A stretch of 64,000 nt of DNA from Alcanivoracaceae bacterium (GTDB lineage Bacteria > Pseudomonadota > Gammaproteobacteria > Pseudomonadales > Alcanivoracaceae), in NCBI GenBank assembly GCA_029210325.1, contig JARGPU010000001.1:1126126-1190125 (forward strand), given 5' to 3'. How positions within the stretch are numbered: position 1 is the first letter of the stretch; each line of letters starts with the position of its first letter. The translations under genes were made by a program, and so were the position numbers. The notes under the pieces were generated by a model. It did not search any database, was not told the DNA's origin, and saw only the letters and a list, made by a program, of their open reading frames with translations. Below are positions 1 to 9,570 of this stretch, piece after piece.

Positions 1-881
1 ACGGCACAACCGGCAGCGCAACCGAGTGGGTTGCCCCCATAGGTGCTGCCATGGCTGCCCGGGCCGAACAGGGCAGCAGCCTTGCCCTGAGTGAGGCATG
101 CGCCAATCGGGAAGCCATTGCCCAGGCCTTTCGCAGTGGTCACTACATCGGGTAGCACAGCCATTTGTTGATAGGCAAAGTAACTGCCGGTGCGGCCGTT
201 GCCGGTCTGGATTTCATCTAGCATCAGCAGCCAGTCGTGCTGGTCGCAAATTTGCCGTAGCTCTTGCAGGTAGTCCGCTGTCGGCACATGAATGCCTCCT
301 TCGCCCTGCACCGGTTCGACCAGCACGGCGGCAATCTGCCGGTTGCTTGCAGCAACCTTGCGCACCGTATCAAGGTCATTGAACGGTACCCGGATAAAAC
401 CCTGTACCAGCGGTTCAAAACCGGCCTGTGCTTTACGGTTGCCGGTGGCCGTCAGTGTCGCCATGGTGCGGCCATGAAAAGCGTTTTCCATAACGATGAT
501 GTATGGCACTTCAATGTCTTTACTGTGGCCATGTAAACGGGCCAGTTTTATGGCCGCTTCATTCGCTTCAGCACCGGAATTGGAGAAGAAAACCTTCTCC
601 ATGCCTGCCGCCTGGCACAGCTTTTCTGCCAGCGCTTCCTGCCGCTCGACTCGGTAAAGGTTCGATGTGTGCACCAGAGTGGCCGCTTGCTGGGAGATCG
701 CTGCGGTGACCGCCGGGTGGCAGTGGCCCAGATTGCAAACTGCAATGCCGGCGACGGCGTCAAGCCAGCGATTGCCTGCGTCGTCAAATAACCAGCAGCC
801 CTCGCCACGCTGGAACATCACCGGCTGGCGAGCGTAGGTAGGCATCAGGTACTGATCGGGCGTTTTCGTCGTATCACTCAT
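1..881 (-). CDS. argD: Acetylornithine aminotransferase, 3' end cut by window edge
   Basis: Class III PLP-dependent aminotransferase, cytosolic; most likely N-acetylornithine aminotransferase of arginine biosynthesis. The first ~293 residues are present. Visible hallmarks are the N-terminal AVCNLGHCHP region, the SGAEANEAAIKLAR block, AFHGRT, the PLP-pocket segment around LDEIQTGNGRTG, and the Schiff-base lysine in TTAKGLGNGFPIG. The ATG at 879-881 gives the usual family N-terminus. Succinylornithine or 4-aminobutyrate aminotransferases are close relatives, so the substrate is inferred from family resemblance and from argG in the same window. A terminator-like hairpin lies 32 bp upstream in the leader (see 913-935). 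The C-terminal quarter is outside the window. Confidence 0.85.
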   Translation of the reverse strand, partial: MSDTTKTPDQYLMPTYARQPVMFQRGEGCWLFDDAGNRWLDAVAGIAVCNLGHCHPAVTAAISQQAATLVHTSNLYRVERQEALAEKLCQAAGMEKVFFSNSGAEANEAAIKLARLHGHSKDIEVPYIIVMENAFHGRTMATLTATGNRKAQAGFEPLVQGFIRVPFNDLDTVRKVAASNRQIAAVLVEPVQGEGGIHVPTADYLQELRQICDQHDWLLMLDEIQTGNGRTGSYFAYQQMAVLPDVVTTAKGLGNGFPIGACLTQGKAAALFGPGSHGSTYGGNPLGCAAGCA

Positions 882-912
882 CACGGGCTCCGGGACGACT
901 CCGTCCTGAAAC

Positions 913-935
913 GAAAAACGGCAGCCAGAGCTGCC
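913..935 (-). terminator. Terminator-like hairpin in the argD leader (possible attenuator)
   Basis: Read on the minus strand, a 6-bp GC stem (CGGCAG/CTGCCG) with a 6-nt loop is followed directly by a TTTTT run. It sits 32-54 nt before the argD ATG and points toward argD. With no minus-strand gene immediately upstream, it would stop argD transcripts begun further up. It is therefore either an attenuator or a stop for stray antisense transcription from the TonB-receptor region. I see no clear leader peptide. Confidence 0.4.
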
Positions 936-1045
936 GGGGGAGGACGGATGATAGCTTCCTGATTTCGGGGCTGCAATGCCCGCCACGGCTGCTCTGCGGC
1001 GGCAACCAGAGAGCCGGGGAGCGTCAGGAGAAGATTTCATTGAAT

Positions 1046-1066
1046 ACAAATGATAATGGTTTGCAT
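1046..1066 (+). promoter_or_regulatory. Putative Fur box
   Basis: The stretch around 1048-1065 contains ATGATAAT followed by TTTGCAT. It matches about 12 of 19 positions of the classical Fur consensus (GATAATGATAATCATTATC). It lies about 110 bp before the predicted start of a TonB-dependent receptor, within an AT-rich promoter region (1040-1085). Iron-dependent repression is inferred from the match and from the gene downstream. Confidence 0.55.
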
Positions 1067-1171
1067 TACTATTTTTAATTAATTAGGATGCCCCCCAGTC
1101 AATCGCGGGTTCTGGCTGTCGTCTATTCAGGGCGGTCCACCGATCCTGCTCATCATATGGGGAGAAAAAGC

Positions 1172-3274
1172 ATGACTAGGGTGGTTTCTGTGAGTTCCTC
1201 TCTTCCGGCCTGCCGCACAGTGATGGCGGCTGCTGTGGCGCTGGCCAGCGCTACCATGGTTCCAGTGTGGGCAGAGGATGAAATGGAGGGCACTCGCCTG
1301 CCGGAAGTGTTTGTGACCGGGGAGACCGAGCAGCAGGCAGCGCGCCAGCCCGGGGCGGTGTCTCAGGTAAGCCGAGAGGAAATGGACAAGACCCAGCCCA
1401 AGTCCACGGAAGAGGCCTTGCGCAGTGTGCCGGGTGTTTACATCAAGCAGGAAGAAGAGACCGCAGTGGTGGTTAATATCGGTGTTCGCGGCCTCAGTTC
1501 AGCGGATTACAAGACACTGGTGCTGGAGGACGGTGTGCCAGTGGCGCCCGGCTTGTTTGTCGGTAACGGCCGCTATTACAACCCACGCATCCAGCGCATC
1601 GACAGCATCGAAGTGTTGAAGGGTGCTTCATCCCTGCGTTACGGCCCCAGCACTATTGGCGGTGTGATCAACTATCGCACCAAGCAGCCAGCGGACGGAG
1701 TGGTGTTGGAAAGCAGTATCGGCTCGTGGCAAACATACAAGAACATGGTCGAGTTGGGAGGCACGGCGCCTTCCGGTGATGGCCTGTTCGGCGCTGTGCT
1801 AAGTACGGCTAAAAGTGATGGTTTCATGGGTAAGAGCTATGACATGTCCGATGCCATGATCAAAGCAGGCAGCGCCATTGGTGACGACCAATGGGTCGGC
1901 GTCAAGTTCAGCCATTATGAGAACGACGCGAATATTTCTTATCGGGGTCTGTTTCTTGACGACTACAAAGCGGGCAAAACCTATAACCCGGCCCCGGACG
2001 ACTGGTTCCTTACAGGCCGCACTTCATTTGATCTAAACCACGCATGGGATGTCAGTGCCACAGTAAGGGTGAACACACTGCTCTACTGGAGCGAGATGTA
2101 CCGGGACTACTGGCGCTATGCCACGGATAACCCTGCTTCGGCTACCGCCGGCCGCTGGGTGTACACCAATAATCTGAACGGTAATAACCGTGAATTCGAG
2201 CGCAAGGGGGCGGAAACGCGCATAACGGTTCTGAATGAAATGTTGGGCATCAATGGTGAGGCAGAAGTGGGCCTTCGCTACATGGTCGAGACTATGCATG
2301 ACCAGACTATCGGTGCTACTCGTGCCACGCCTCGCACAGGGACAATTAACCGTGATCGGGTTGATTCGGCAGATAGCTATGCAATGTTTGCCCAGAACCG
2401 TTTCGATATGTCGGATCGCCTTTCCATAACGCCGGGGGTTCGGGTGGAGTATTACCAGCAGTCACGCAAGGACCTGCGAGTGCCTGACAGTGCCAGTACC
2501 TCGAACACGGAAGTGATCCCCGGCCTGGGTGCTACCTTCCAGATGAATTCGTCCGTGCAGTTGTTCGGTGGCGTGTACAAGGCTTTCGCTCCTGCGCTCA
2601 ATGGCGATGCTTTAGATGGCCTGCAGGATCAGGAGCTGGACGCAGAGCGCTCCATCAATGTGGAAGTGGGGCTGCGTGGTCGCGATGGTCCGTGGAGCTA
2701 TGAAATGGCCGCCTTCCGGATGGATTTTGATAACCAGATCATTCCTGCCAACAGTGCCAGCGTGTTTCAGAATACGAATGGCGGCAAGACGTTACATCAG
2801 GGTGTAGAGGGTGGTGTGGGCTATCAGTTCGATGGTGGCTTCAGTGTCGAGGCGAATGCTACCTGGGTGCCGGTGGCCGAGTTCGTTGGTACCCGTTTTG
2901 AGCCAGACGGAATCACCATCGATATTCCCGACGGCAATCGTGTCACCTACGCGCCGGAGCTAGTTGCCAATCTGGTTCTAGGCTACACAGCGGGCAACCT
3001 GCGAACCTTGCTTAGCGCCAACTACACTGGCTCGCAGTACACCGACACGGACAATACCAAGGCCATTCAGGAAAATACCTCTGGCTTCTTCACTGGTCAG
3101 GTGGAGGCCTATGCAACGGCAGATCTGAGTGCTCGCTATCAGGCCACCACTGATCTGGAGCTGTTTGGATCGGTCAAGAACCTGACCGATGAGAGATACA
3201 TCGCCAGTTTGCGTCAGGGTATATATGTTGGCCCGGAGCGTAGCGTCGAAGCGGGCTTCCGTTATCGCTTCTGA
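1172..3274 (+). CDS. TonB-dependent outer-membrane receptor, FecA-like
   Basis: Outer-membrane siderophore/ferric-chelate transporter of about 700 aa. A signal peptide ends near VPVWA, followed by a plug domain (EEALRSVPGVYIKQ, NIGVRGL, IEVLKGASSLRYGPSTIGGV). A 22-strand barrel ends in the typical C-terminal aromatic residue (GFRYRF). The segment RGLFLDDYKAGKTYNPAPDD resembles FecA-type receptors, so ferric citrate or a similar carboxylate chelate is a reasonable guess, but the ligand cannot be read directly. I prefer the ATG at 1172, with GGGGAGA 6 nt upstream, over in-frame starts at 1088 or 1157; it puts the signal peptide at the N-terminus. No N-terminal signalling extension is evident and no FecIR pair is adjacent. 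A putative Fur box lies upstream. Confidence 0.9.
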   Translation: MTRVVSVSSSLPACRTVMAAAVALASATMVPVWAEDEMEGTRLPEVFVTGETEQQAARQPGAVSQVSREEMDKTQPKSTEEALRSVPGVYIKQEEETAVVVNIGVRGLSSADYKTLVLEDGVPVAPGLFVGNGRYYNPRIQRIDSIEVLKGASSLRYGPSTIGGVINYRTKQPADGVVLESSIGSWQTYKNMVELGGTAPSGDGLFGAVLSTAKSDGFMGKSYDMSDAMIKAGSAIGDDQWVGVKFSHYENDANISYRGLFLDDYKAGKTYNPAPDDWFLTGRTSFDLNHAWDVSATVRVNTLLYWSEMYRDYWRYATDNPASATAGRWVYTNNLNGNNREFERKGAETRITVLNEMLGINGEAEVGLRYMVETMHDQTIGATRATPRTGTINRDRVDSADSYAMFAQNRFDMSDRLSITPGVRVEYYQQSRKDLRVPDSASTSNTEVIPGLGATFQMNSSVQLFGGVYKAFAPALNGDALDGLQDQELDAERSINVEVGLRGRDGPWSYEMAAFRMDFDNQIIPANSASVFQNTNGGKTLHQGVEGGVGYQFDGGFSVEANATWVPVAEFVGTRFEPDGITIDIPDGNRVTYAPELVANLVLGYTAGNLRTLLSANYTGSQYTDTDNTKAIQENTSGFFTGQVEAYATADLSARYQATTDLELFGSVKNLTDERYIASLRQGIYVGPERSVEAGFRYRF

Positions 3275-3373
3275 TGTTTGGCTGGCCGCTGCCTTTGCAG
3301 TCACGGGAGGCAGCGGCAGGCGCAGCGGTTCAATGCTACAATCGCTGCCCCGGCCCCCCATTAGGAGACCCCC

Positions 3374-3703
3374 ATGGACATCATGCAAGTCATCAAAGAG
3401 CAGATTGAAGGCAACCCGGTCATTCTTTACATGAAGGGTACGCCGCAGTTTCCCCAGTGCGGCTTCTCTGCCCGGGCGGTGGAGGTGATGACTTCCGTTG
3501 GCCAGCCGTTCGCCTATGTGAATATCCTTGAGGCTCCGGAAATCCGCTCGAACCTGCCACAGTATGGTAACTGGCCAACCTTCCCCCAGCTGTGGGTCAA
3601 GGGTGAGCTGGTTGGAGGTAGTGATATCCTGCTGGAGATGCACCGTAGTGGCCAGCTAGCCGAGATGGTTGAGGCCGCAGCAAGCGCCCAGTCGGAACAG
3701 TGA
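3374..3703 (+). CDS. grxD: Monothiol glutaredoxin Grx4 (GrxD)
   Basis: Cytosolic monothiol glutaredoxin of 109 aa that binds and transfers [2Fe-2S] clusters with glutathione, usually with BolA-type partners. The active site CGFS is at residues 29-32. The glutathione-binding features WPTFPQLWVKGELVGGSDI are present, and the length matches E. coli GrxD. The start is supported by AGGAG about 6 nt upstream. The gene stands alone and ends at a strong hairpin terminator at 3710-3741. Proximity to an iron-uptake receptor fits iron handling but does not imply an operon. Confidence 0.95.
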   Translation: MDIMQVIKEQIEGNPVILYMKGTPQFPQCGFSARAVEVMTSVGQPFAYVNILEAPEIRSNLPQYGNWPTFPQLWVKGELVGGSDILLEMHRSGQLAEMVEAAASAQSEQ

Positions 3704-3709
3704 TAGCAG

Positions 3710-3741
3710 AGGTCATCACCATTGCGGTGATGACCTTTATC
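3710..3741. terminator. Rho-independent terminator between grxD and the kinase gene
   Basis: A perfect 11-bp stem (AGGTCATCACC / GGTGATGACCT) with a 5-nt loop, followed by TTTAT on the plus strand. It lies between two convergent genes and may serve both directions. Confidence 0.85.
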
Positions 3742-3749
3742 CAAGGCTA

Positions 3750-6392
3750 CTAGGAGAACTCTTTCCGTTTTGGATTGAGGATATTGAAGTTAATTTGCTC
3801 AATAATCTCGTCCGGATTGAAGACACCACTGTCCTCATACAGACGAATTATCTTGGGCAGCTGACCAACCCCCTCCTGACCCGCCGGCAGCGCGTAGTGG
3901 CGCACACTGGTGTCAACGTCGTTCAGGCCTTCCAGCTCAATATAAATGGTGATTTTAGGATAGCGCTTGCAAATCCTGATAACGTCGACCAGGCATTTCT
4001 TACGCAACTTATCCATGTCCCGCTGGACCATTTCCGGGGTCACTCGGCGCTGATCAATCTTGAGTATTTTCTCCAACCAGGTGACCACTGCACCTCGTTC
4101 TTTGTTGACATCCATCACCGCATCGCGGAGCTGATCCTTCATATCTTCCATGGCCGGCGTGTAGGCATCCAGAATCTTCTTGAATTCTGAATAAAGCATT
4201 TCCGGATCGAGCAATGGATCTGCACGCTGCGCACCACCCGGAACAAACAGTGTGTCTCTGCGTTTGTCCATCAGTGACAGATACGCCATCATCTTCAGAT
4301 CCAGGTCCTGAGCGGCGGTACTGAAGGTTGCGGCGAACTGGCTGCTGAAGTCGCGGACTTCACATGCCAGCTGGATAATGAACTGTCGCAGGTGGTGAAA
4401 CAGGTATTCGAAGTCGTCTCTGGTTTGCGCCATCTCTTTGAGGGCTTTAGGAATCTTGGCAAGAATCTGTACCGTCAGAGCCTGTTCGTACTGCAGGATT
4501 TTCTCTGCAATTGCTGCTTCGAGCTCCGTGCCGTCGGCGCTAATTTCTCTTCTCAGTATGGGGCCGAGCTTTTCGGAGTAGGCCTTCTCCATTTCCTCCA
4601 CCAGCTCAGTGATTCCCGGGCTAAGCTGGCGCTGCAGGGTTACGATCCTGCTGATACTCCACTTCAGATGATCTATCAGCTTTTCATTGCGGATCTGAAC
4701 TGCGGGTATGGCGACCACGTTGAAATAGACGACTTTGCCACCCATCGCTGACTCTTCATTCAGGAAGCGCCGGGCGGAAAATGGATTCTGGCCAAAGTTG
4801 CGTACCGGACCGACCATGAACCAGGCCTTCTCGGTGCGGATAATATCGCACTGACGAACTCTGGCTTCCCTGGCGACGTGATCGCGTATCAGCTCCTGCG
4901 GATCATTTTCCAGAGCGGAAAGGGGCGTGCTGCGGAAGCGGTAGCCCTGCATCATCTGCTTAAGGTAAACATGAGCGAAGTAGTAACGGATGATATCGCT
5001 GGTCAGGCCACGGCGGTTGTCTGGAACCTGGAACTCACTGCCACGAACAATCAATACCAAATCATCCAGCAGCGCCTGACGTACTGCCTTTTTCCCTTTC
5101 TGCAGGGTAAGGTTTTCCTGAACATCAAAGTTATCAATGATGCTGATACTGCTTTCCATCAGGTCCGCAAAAGCCTGAGGGTCGCGGGCGGTGCGTAGCA
5201 TTTCCTCGGCCTTAAGCAGTTTCGCAACTACTTGTTGCAGGGCGGCGCTTGCAATGCTGGTGCTTAAACCGGCGACACTCGGGCGACCCTCAAAAACAAG
5301 GCGCTTCGATTCCTTGTCGTGGGTAATCCCTTTTTCAGAAAGGTAATTGGAGAACGCATAGCTACGCTGTGGCGCCGTCATGGTTTTGAACAGTGCTACT
5401 ACTTTCTGATACCAGTCGGGGTCGAATAGCGGGTCGAGCTCTCGCAGTTCAATGGATGTTTCACGCGACAGTCTGTGGTCAGCTACAGACTGCAAGCTGC
5501 CGCCGACGTTCGGCGTCGGTCGGGGTTTCTGTTGACTCATCTGCGCCTGGGCTTTCAGTGCCACTGATGCAGAGCTGACAATCGATTCGGGATCCTTCTT
5601 GCCGGTCAGAATCTCGCGAAGCACCTGTGCCAGTTCCTGTGCAGAGGCAAAGCGCTTTTCAGCCTCTTTCTCCACCATCCGTTCAAACAGTCGCTGGTAA
5701 CGGCGGAATCGCCCGGGGAGATTCGGAATAGGGTCCTTGCAGTGCATGACCGCAAGCGTGGTGTAGTCCGCGTGCTCGTAGGGCACTCGTCTGGCCAGCA
5801 TCTCGTAGAACATGATGCCAAGGGAGTAGATATCGGCGCGACCATCCAGCTGACGGCCCTGAACCTGTTCCGGGCTCATGTAACTTGGAGTGCCGAGTAC
5901 CTGGCCTACCACGGTCACCTGATCGGCACCATTTTGCAGGCGGGCGATGCCGAAGTCAGTCAGTACCGCCGAGCCATCCTCGCGAAACATGACGTTGTCG
6001 GGCTTGATGTCGCGGTGGACGAAGCCTTTCTCATGAACCAGGTGCAGGGCATCGCCCAGCTGGGCGAGGATATTCAGGCACTCTTCTTCTTTCAGTCCGG
6101 CCTTGATACGGGCTTTAAGATCACCGCAGGGCAGGTACTCCATTATCATGTAGTAGCTGTCGTCAACCTTGCCGAAGTCATAAACCGGAATAATGTGCGG
6201 GTGGCCCATGCTGGCAACGGTTTTCGCCTCACGCAGGAAGCGCTCTACGAACTCCTTGTTCTCGGCAATCTGTGGCAGCAGCACCTTGATAGCCACTTTG
6301 CGGCCAAATGACTCCTGAGTAGCCAGATAGATTCTAGCCTGTCCCCCAACCCCGATTTCCCCGTGAACCTTGTATCCGGGTAGATTCAGCAT
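3750..6392 (-). CDS. Ser/Thr protein kinase with large uncharacterised C-terminal region
   Basis: 880-aa protein with an N-terminal Hanks-type kinase domain (about residues 7-265): glycine-rich loop GEIGVGGQARIY, VAIK lysine at 36, HRDIKPDN with catalytic Asp128, DFG at 146-148, and activation segment GTPSYMSPEQ. All catalytic residues are present, so it should be active. Residues ~300-880 form a soluble region rich in predicted helix, without a domain I recognise; I see no transmembrane segment or PASTA repeat. I chose the ATG at 6392 (GAGGG just upstream) over a GTG at 6401. It is downstream of RNase T on the same strand with a gap of about 140 nt. Substrate and trigger are unknown. Confidence 0.85.
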   Translation of the reverse strand: MLNLPGYKVHGEIGVGGQARIYLATQESFGRKVAIKVLLPQIAENKEFVERFLREAKTVASMGHPHIIPVYDFGKVDDSYYMIMEYLPCGDLKARIKAGLKEEECLNILAQLGDALHLVHEKGFVHRDIKPDNVMFREDGSAVLTDFGIARLQNGADQVTVVGQVLGTPSYMSPEQVQGRQLDGRADIYSLGIMFYEMLARRVPYEHADYTTLAVMHCKDPIPNLPGRFRRYQRLFERMVEKEAEKRFASAQELAQVLREILTGKKDPESIVSSASVALKAQAQMSQQKPRPTPNVGGSLQSVADHRLSRETSIELRELDPLFDPDWYQKVVALFKTMTAPQRSYAFSNYLSEKGITHDKESKRLVFEGRPSVAGLSTSIASAALQQVVAKLLKAEEMLRTARDPQAFADLMESSISIIDNFDVQENLTLQKGKKAVRQALLDDLVLIVRGSEFQVPDNRRGLTSDIIRYYFAHVYLKQMMQGYRFRSTPLSALENDPQELIRDHVAREARVRQCDIIRTEKAWFMVGPVRNFGQNPFSARRFLNEESAMGGKVVYFNVVAIPAVQIRNEKLIDHLKWSISRIVTLQRQLSPGITELVEEMEKAYSEKLGPILRREISADGTELEAAIAEKILQYEQALTVQILAKIPKALKEMAQTRDDFEYLFHHLRQFIIQLACEVRDFSSQFAATFSTAAQDLDLKMMAYLSLMDKRRDTLFVPGGAQRADPLLDPEMLYSEFKKILDAYTPAMEDMKDQLRDAVMDVNKERGAVVTWLEKILKIDQRRVTPEMVQRDMDKLRKKCLVDVIRICKRYPKITIYIELEGLNDVDTSVRHYALPAGQEGVGQLPKIIRLYEDSGVFNPDEIIEQINFNILNPKRKEFS

Positions 6393-6530
6393 GTCCCTCA
6401 CCCCGCCGCACCAGGCGACCGTAGTTATTCCCTAGTCCTTGTTATTGCCCTGACGAGCCCCCTGCGATAATGGCAGTCTAATGCCGCTTCGTGAACATGC
6501 AAGACCTTCTCTAATAGGGCGGCTGTTCGG

Positions 6531-7244
6531 TCAGAGACCGAACTCCTTACTAAAGTCCATATCATCATCACGGATACTGACCGGATTTTTTGCCAGTGTT
6601 GGCGGCATCTCGGAGGGGGGCACCGGAGGCCAACCACCAAGAGTGTGCCAATGATTCACAATGGTGCAGAACAGCTCGGCAGTGCGCTGGGCATCGTACA
6701 GTGCAGAGTGGGCTTCGCGCTGGCTGAAGGGGATGCCGGCCATTTCACAGGCCTTGGCCAGCACCGTCTGGCCGAACGCCAAGCCTGCCAGAGAAGCGGT
6801 ATCGAAGCAGGAGAAGGGGTGGAACGGGTTGCGTTTGTGGTTGATTCGGCCGGCGGCGGCCTTAACGAAGTCACTATCAAAGAAGGCGTTATGACCAACC
6901 AGCACCGCCCGGTTGCAGCCCTGGGCGCGTAATGCCTCGCGCACGGCATCAAAGATGTTGTTGATGGCCACGCTTTCCGGCACCGCTCCACGCAGCGGGT
7001 TGTGAGGGTCAATGCCGGTGAATTCCAGCGCTGCGGGCTCCAGATTGGCGCCGTGAAATGGCTCCACATGGTAGTGATAGTAGCGGCCCGGCTGCAGTTT
7101 GCCGTCTTCGTCCATCTCCACCAGAACGGCAGCAATCTCCAGCAGTGCATCGGTTCGGTGGTTGAATCCACCGGTTTCCACGTCCACCACCACGGGTAGG
7201 AAGCCGCGGAAGCGGGCAGCGAGAGAACTATTGCGGTCAGTCAT
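6531..7244 (-). CDS. rnt: Ribonuclease T
   Basis: DEDDh-family 3'-5' exoribonuclease that trims tRNA and other stable RNA 3' ends; works as a homodimer in the cytosol. 237 aa, slightly longer than E. coli RNase T. Exo[10 protein letters not shown] (Asp21, Glu23), Exo[13 protein letters not shown] and Exo[18 protein letters not shown] with the catalytic His and Asp are all visible. The start at 7244 has GGAG 5 nt upstream; two in-frame codons further up (7268, 7307) are less likely. Divergent from argG. Confidence 0.93.
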   Translation of the reverse strand: MTDRNSSLAARFRGFLPVVVDVETGGFNHRTDALLEIAAVLVEMDEDGKLQPGRYYHYHVEPFHGANLEPAALEFTGIDPHNPLRGAVPESVAINNIFDAVREALRAQGCNRAVLVGHNAFFDSDFVKAAAGRINHKRNPFHPFSCFDTASLAGLAFGQTVLAKACEMAGIPFSQREAHSALYDAQRTAELFCTIVNHWHTLGGWPPVPPSEMPPTLAKNPVSIRDDDMDFSKEFGL

Positions 7245-7375
7245 GGGGGCTCCAGTCAGGGCGCTCATGCTAACCGATCCCGGCCTGCGAGAAAAACGCC
7301 GGTGCATGGATAACTGGGCGCTGGCCCCCTACAATACGCGCCCTGTTAAACCGAATTCTCACCACGGGGTGCTGC

Positions 7376-8596
7376 ATGTCCGATATCAAGAAGGTGGTTC
7401 TGGCCTATTCTGGAGGTCTCGATACCTCTGTCATCGTCCGCTGGCTGCAGGAAACCTATCAGTGCGAGGTGGTTACTTTTACCGCTGATATCGGTCAGGG
7501 CGAGGAAGTCGAACCGGCTCGGGCCAAGGCTCAGGCGATGGGCGTGAAAGAGATTTACATTGAGGATTTACGCGAGGAGTTTGCCCGCGATTTCGTCTTC
7601 CCCATGTTCCGTGCCAATACCGTTTATGAGGGCGAGTACCTGCTGGGGACGTCCATTGCCCGGCCGTTGATTGCCAAGCGCCTGATCGAAATCGCTAATG
7701 AAACCGGCGCCGATGCCATTTCCCACGGTGCCACCGGCAAGGGTAATGATCAGGTTCGTTTTGAGCTGGGCGGTTACGCCCTGAAGCCGGGCGTCAAGGT
7801 GATTGCTCCCTGGCGTGAGTGGGATCTGACTTCCCGCGAGAAGCTGATGGATTATTGTGAAACTCACGACATCCCGGTGGACTTTGCCAAGAACAAGAAG
7901 AAGTCGCCGTACTCCATGGACGCCAACCTGCTGCATATCTCCTACGAAGGCGGCAATCTGGAAGACCCCTGGTGGGAGCCGGAAGAAGATATGTGGCGCT
8001 GGAGCGTCAGTCCGGAAACCGCGCCGGACAAACCGACCTACGTCACCCTGACTTATCAGAAGGGCGATATTGTCGCCATTGATGGAACGCCCACCAGTGC
8101 TGCCGAGGTGCTGGAGCAGCTGAACAAGGTTGCCGGTGATAATGGTATCGGCCGTCTTGATCTGGTGGAAAACCGCTATGTTGGTATGAAATCCCGTGGC
8201 TGCTATGAAACGCCAGCCGGCACCGTGATGCTGCGTGCGCACCGCGCCATCGAGTCGCTGACGTTGGACCGTGAGTCTGCACACCTGAAAGACAGCATTA
8301 TGCCTAAGTATGCTGAGCTGATTTACAACGGCTACTGGTGGTCCCCGGAGCGTCTGGCCCTGCAGCAGTTGATCGATGCGACGCAGGAATACGTTAACGG
8401 CGATGTGCGAGTAAAGCTATACAAGGGTAATGTCAGCGTGGTTGGTCGTCGCTCTGAGGACAGTCTGTTTGATCCTTCGATTGCTACATTCGAAGATGAT
8501 GCAGGCGCCTATGACCAGAAGGATGCCGAAGGCTTTATCCGTCTGAACGCTCTGCGCTTGCGCATTGCTGCCAAGAAAGGCCGTCGCATGCAGTAA
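7376..8596 (+). CDS. argG: Argininosuccinate synthase
   Basis: Joins citrulline and aspartate using ATP in arginine biosynthesis; cytosolic tetramer. 406 aa, the standard length of the short bacterial/eukaryal-like form. The ATP-pyrophosphatase P-loop [10 protein letters not shown] is at residues 10-19. [33 protein letters not shown] and the C-terminal DASIATF-like block are conserved. Monocistronic: it is followed by a clear terminator at 8626-8652. Confidence 0.97.
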   Translation: MSDIKKVVLAYSGGLDTSVIVRWLQETYQCEVVTFTADIGQGEEVEPARAKAQAMGVKEIYIEDLREEFARDFVFPMFRANTVYEGEYLLGTSIARPLIAKRLIEIANETGADAISHGATGKGNDQVRFELGGYALKPGVKVIAPWREWDLTSREKLMDYCETHDIPVDFAKNKKKSPYSMDANLLHISYEGGNLEDPWWEPEEDMWRWSVSPETAPDKPTYVTLTYQKGDIVAIDGTPTSAAEVLEQLNKVAGDNGIGRLDLVENRYVGMKSRGCYETPAGTVMLRAHRAIESLTLDRESAHLKDSIMPKYAELIYNGYWWSPERLALQQLIDATQEYVNGDVRVKLYKGNVSVVGRRSEDSLFDPSIATFEDDAGAYDQKDAEGFIRLNALRLRIAAKKGRRMQ

Positions 8597-8625
8597 TGCC
8601 GGCTTTGCTTGACGTTTGCTTCAGG

Positions 8626-8652
8626 ACGCCCGACGCTAGTCGGGCGTTTTTG
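8626..8652 (+). terminator. Rho-independent terminator of argG
   Basis: A 9-bp perfect stem ACGCCCGAC/GTCGGGCGT with a 4-nt loop, then TTTTTG, 30 nt after the argG stop. Confidence 0.92.
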
Positions 8653-8682
8653 TTTGCGCGCCCGAATTGAGGAGATATCTTT

Positions 8683-9075
8683 ATGCGCATTCTTCACACC
8701 ATGCTAAGAGTTGCCGACCTGGATCGTTCCATCGCTTTTTATACGGAAGTGCTTGGCATGCGCTTGCTGCGCCGTAAGGACTTCCCGGAAGGCCGTTTCA
8801 CCCTGGCTTTTGTTAGCTATCAGGATGAGTCTGAGGGTGCGGCCATTGAGCTGACCCACAACTGGGATACCAAGCATTATGACCTTGGTACAGGCTATGG
8901 CCATGTGGCGCTGGCGGTGGAGGATGTTTATGCGGCCTGTGATCGAATTCGAGACAAAGGTGGCAAGATTACTCGTGAACCGGGGCCTATGAAGCATGGC
9001 AGCACCGTTTTGGCATTTGTTGAAGACCCGGATGGCTATAAGATCGAGTTGCTCGGAGAAAAGCGCTCGGGCTGA
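8683..9075 (+). CDS. gloA: Lactoylglutathione lyase (glyoxalase I)
   Basis: Converts the hemithioacetal of methylglyoxal and glutathione to S-lactoylglutathione. 130 aa; two VOC modules. The metal ligands fall exactly where expected for the Ni2+-type enzyme: His5, Glu56, His74 and Glu122. GAGGAGA lies 8 nt before the ATG. The gene sits between the argG terminator and the RimK cluster; the gap of about 58 nt to the next gene leaves co-transcription possible. Confidence 0.96.
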   Translation: MRILHTMLRVADLDRSIAFYTEVLGMRLLRRKDFPEGRFTLAFVSYQDESEGAAIELTHNWDTKHYDLGTGYGHVALAVEDVYAACDRIRDKGGKITREPGPMKHGSTVLAFVEDPDGYKIELLGEKRSG

Positions 9076-9133
9076 TTTTATGAAACAGGCGCTATGGGTA
9101 TCAGAGCCAATATTTTTCGCCAGGAAGTAAAGC

Positions 9134-9568
9134 ATGCAGACAATCGGTTGGCGGGAGTGGGCAAGTCTGCCTGCGCTTGGCATAGAGCACATCAAGGTTA
9201 AGGTGGATACCGGTGCACGCACGTCGGCTTTGCATGCCTTCGAAGTGAAAACCTATTTTGAGGATGGTCAGGAGTGGGTGCGGTTCCGAATACACCCATT
9301 ACAAAAGAATACCGAGCTGGTTAATGAATGCTGCTGTCCGGTTTTGGCACGCCGTCAGGTCACTGACTCCGGTGGCCACACGGAAGAGCGTATTGTGATT
9401 CGCAGTGATGTGGTTATTGGCACTCACCAGTGGCCAATCGAAATTACCCTGACGGATCGGGAGAATATGAAATTTCGTATGTTGCTTGGGCGCACGGCAA
9501 TGACAGGCTTGCGTGTTGATCCGAACGACTCCTTTCTGCTGGGACGTAGAAGACACCATAAGAGTTAA
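9134..9568 (+). CDS. RimK-associated retropepsin-like protease (ATP-dependent zinc protease family)
   Basis: 144-aa protein of the family annotated as putative ATP-dependent zinc protease (PF05618), now regarded as retropepsin-like. The aspartyl-protease-type motif [12 protein letters not shown] has Asp25-Thr-Gly, and the C-terminal part has [10 protein letters not shown]. It is only 2 nt from rimK. In Pseudomonas fluorescens the homologue next to rimK is called RimB and acts with RimK in regulating ribosomal protein S6 glutamation; the same role is inferred here from gene order. No signal peptide, so cytosolic. Confidence 0.85.
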   Translation: MQTIGWREWASLPALGIEHIKVKVDTGARTSALHAFEVKTYFEDGQEWVRFRIHPLQKNTELVNECCCPVLARRQVTDSGGHTEERIVIRSDVVIGTHQWPIEITLTDRENMKFRMLLGRTAMTGLRVDPNDSFLLGRRRHHKS

Positions 9569-9570
9569 CT

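Noticed and set aside
3285-3317. Inverted repeat GCCGCTGCC/GGCAGCGGC after the TonB receptor
   Set aside because: Perfect 9-bp arms but a 15-nt loop and no T run; at best a weak or Rho-assisted end.
7568-8284. Minus-strand open frame within argG
   Set aside because: Lies entirely inside argG; no ribosome site or recognisable protein.
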